Below the pieces are notes generated by a model that saw only the letters and a program-made list of their open reading frames with translations, made no database searches and was not told where the DNA came from. A stretch of 6,054 nt of DNA from Archaeoglobus sp. (GTDB lineage Archaea; Halobacteriota; Archaeoglobi; Archaeoglobales; Archaeoglobaceae): assembly GCA_003978865.1 (NCBI GenBank), contig QNXS01000045.1, positions 1 to 6,054 on the forward strand. Direction: 5' to 3'. Of the stretch, positions 5,808 through 6,054 are shown in pieces (the stretch's first letter is position 1; each line of letters opens with the position of its first letter). Made by a program: the position numbers and the translations under genes.

Positions 5808-5824
5808 TTAAAAAACACTTTCGC
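5808..5824 (-). promoter_or_regulatory. BRE-TATA promoter of HMG-CoA reductase
   Basis: On the minus strand GCGAAAG (5824-5818), then TG, then TTTTTTAA (5815-5808) form a BRE-TATA pair centred 24-25 bp before ATG 5787. This implies a transcript starting at or within a base of the start codon. AGGAG occurs upstream but ends only one base before the ATG, too close to act as a normal Shine-Dalgarno. Confidence 0.5.
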
Positions 5825-5834
5825 TTTGCAAAGC
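5823..5834. promoter_or_regulatory. 12-bp perfect palindrome between divergent promoters
   Basis: GCTTTGCAAAGC is its own reverse complement. It lies between the TATA boxes of HMG-CoA reductase (5815-5808) and eL40 (5844-5850) and overlaps the outer two bases of the HMG-CoA reductase BRE. The symmetry is directly visible; an operator role is inferred from position only. Confidence 0.4.
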
Positions 5835-5843
5835 CAGAAGCTA

Positions 5844-5850
5844 TTTATAT
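5844..5850 (+). promoter_or_regulatory. TATA box of the eL40 gene
   Basis: TTTATAT at 5844-5850 predicts a transcript start near 5872, about 23 nt before the ATG at 5895. The resulting short 5' leader contains the GGGGAGG Shine-Dalgarno, so this gene, unlike its neighbours, appears to be leadered. Confidence 0.5.
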
Positions 5851-5880
5851 CGGTATAGTGGGGTAACAGCATAACTCTAA

Positions 5881-5887
5881 GGGGAGG
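5881..5887 (+). promoter_or_regulatory. Shine-Dalgarno GGGGAGG deciding the eL40 start
   Basis: GGGGAGG at 5881-5887 is the strongest ribosome binding site in the window. It lies 7 nt before ATG 5895 but only 1 nt before the in-frame ATG at 5889, so 5895 is the start. Confidence 0.7.
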
Positions 5888-5894
5888 AATGCTC

Positions 5895-6044
5895 ATGGCG
5901 AGGTTTCCTGAAGCGGAGGCAAGGCTTTTCAGGGTAAAAATATGCATGAGATGTAATGCGAGAAATCCAATGAAAGCCAAAACATGTAGAAAGTGTGGAT
6001 ACAGAGGTTTGAGACCAAAATCTAAGGAGAGAAGAGGAAAGTAA
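5895..6044 (+). CDS. rpl40e: Large ribosomal subunit protein eL40 (L40e)
   Basis: This 49-residue basic protein is archaeal eL40, a small zinc-ribbon protein of the 50S subunit. In eukaryotes the same protein is made as a ubiquitin fusion; archaea encode it alone, as here. The zinc ligands are C17-x2-C20 (ICMRCNARNP) and C31-x2-C34 (TCRKCGYRGLRPK), and the length is typical of the family (about 48-52). It starts MARFPEAEARLF at the ATG preceded by a good Shine-Dalgarno; two upstream codons (ATG CTC, from 5889) are in frame but too close to that site. The stop TAA is at 6042-6044, so the gene is complete, with 10 bases of the window after it. It is divergent from HMG-CoA reductase across a 107-bp spacer. 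Identification is firm despite its small size. Confidence 0.95.
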   Translation: MARFPEAEARLFRVKICMRCNARNPMKAKTCRKCGYRGLRPKSKERRGK

Positions 6045-6054
6045 TCAGATAAAA

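Noticed and set aside
1..6054. CRISPR array, insertion sequence, tRNA or rRNA, defence or other novel multi-gene system
   Set aside because: No regularly spaced repeats, transposase, terminal inverted repeats with target duplications, or RNA-gene folds were seen; gene content is core archaeal metabolism, translation and repair.

Overview
The window is chromosomal DNA from a euryarchaeon, most likely of the Archaeoglobales. The evidence is a eukaryote-type ribosomal protein eL40, an RNA-free RNase P (HARP) gene, an archaeal TtuA-type tRNA thiolase, a UbiD-family decarboxylase near an HMG-CoA reductase of the bacterial-like class II (known among archaea from Archaeoglobales and Thermoplasmatales), AGA/AGG and ATA-rich codon use, and promoters with a TATA box about 25 bp from the start codon. 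GC is roughly 40% by eye, so a low-GC member is plausible; I cannot name the species.

Layout, left to right. Positions 1-111 are very AT-rich (10 G/C in the first 60 bases) and end in the promoter of a two-gene + strand unit: HARP (112-780) and a TtuA-like tRNA 2-thiolation enzyme (785-1678), 4 bp apart. Both act on tRNA. A short minus-strand gene of unknown function (2008-1667) meets ttuA tail to tail with a 12-nt overlap. Upstream of it lies a perfect two-copy 15-bp tandem repeat (2039-2068), then an AlkA-type DNA glycosylase on the minus strand (2929-2075). A 107-bp divergent spacer separates alkA from a UbiD-family decarboxylase (3037-4491, +), which converges with 9 bp spacing on class II HMG-CoA reductase (5787-4501, -). 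Another 107-bp divergent spacer, holding a 12-bp palindrome, separates HMG-CoA reductase from the 49-residue eL40 gene (5895-6044, +).

Two functional themes stand out: tRNA maturation and modification (HARP plus TtuA), and the archaeal mevalonate pathway (HMG-CoA reductase plus a UbiD decarboxylase that is probably anhydromevalonate phosphate decarboxylase). alkA (base-excision repair) and eL40 (large ribosomal subunit) are housekeeping. I see no mobile element, CRISPR array, tRNA or rRNA. No gene is visibly broken. The region is core genome, not a defence island. The most useful leads are the possible control elements in the spacers, the leaderless starts, the divergent TtuA-like protein and the unknown 113-residue gene.
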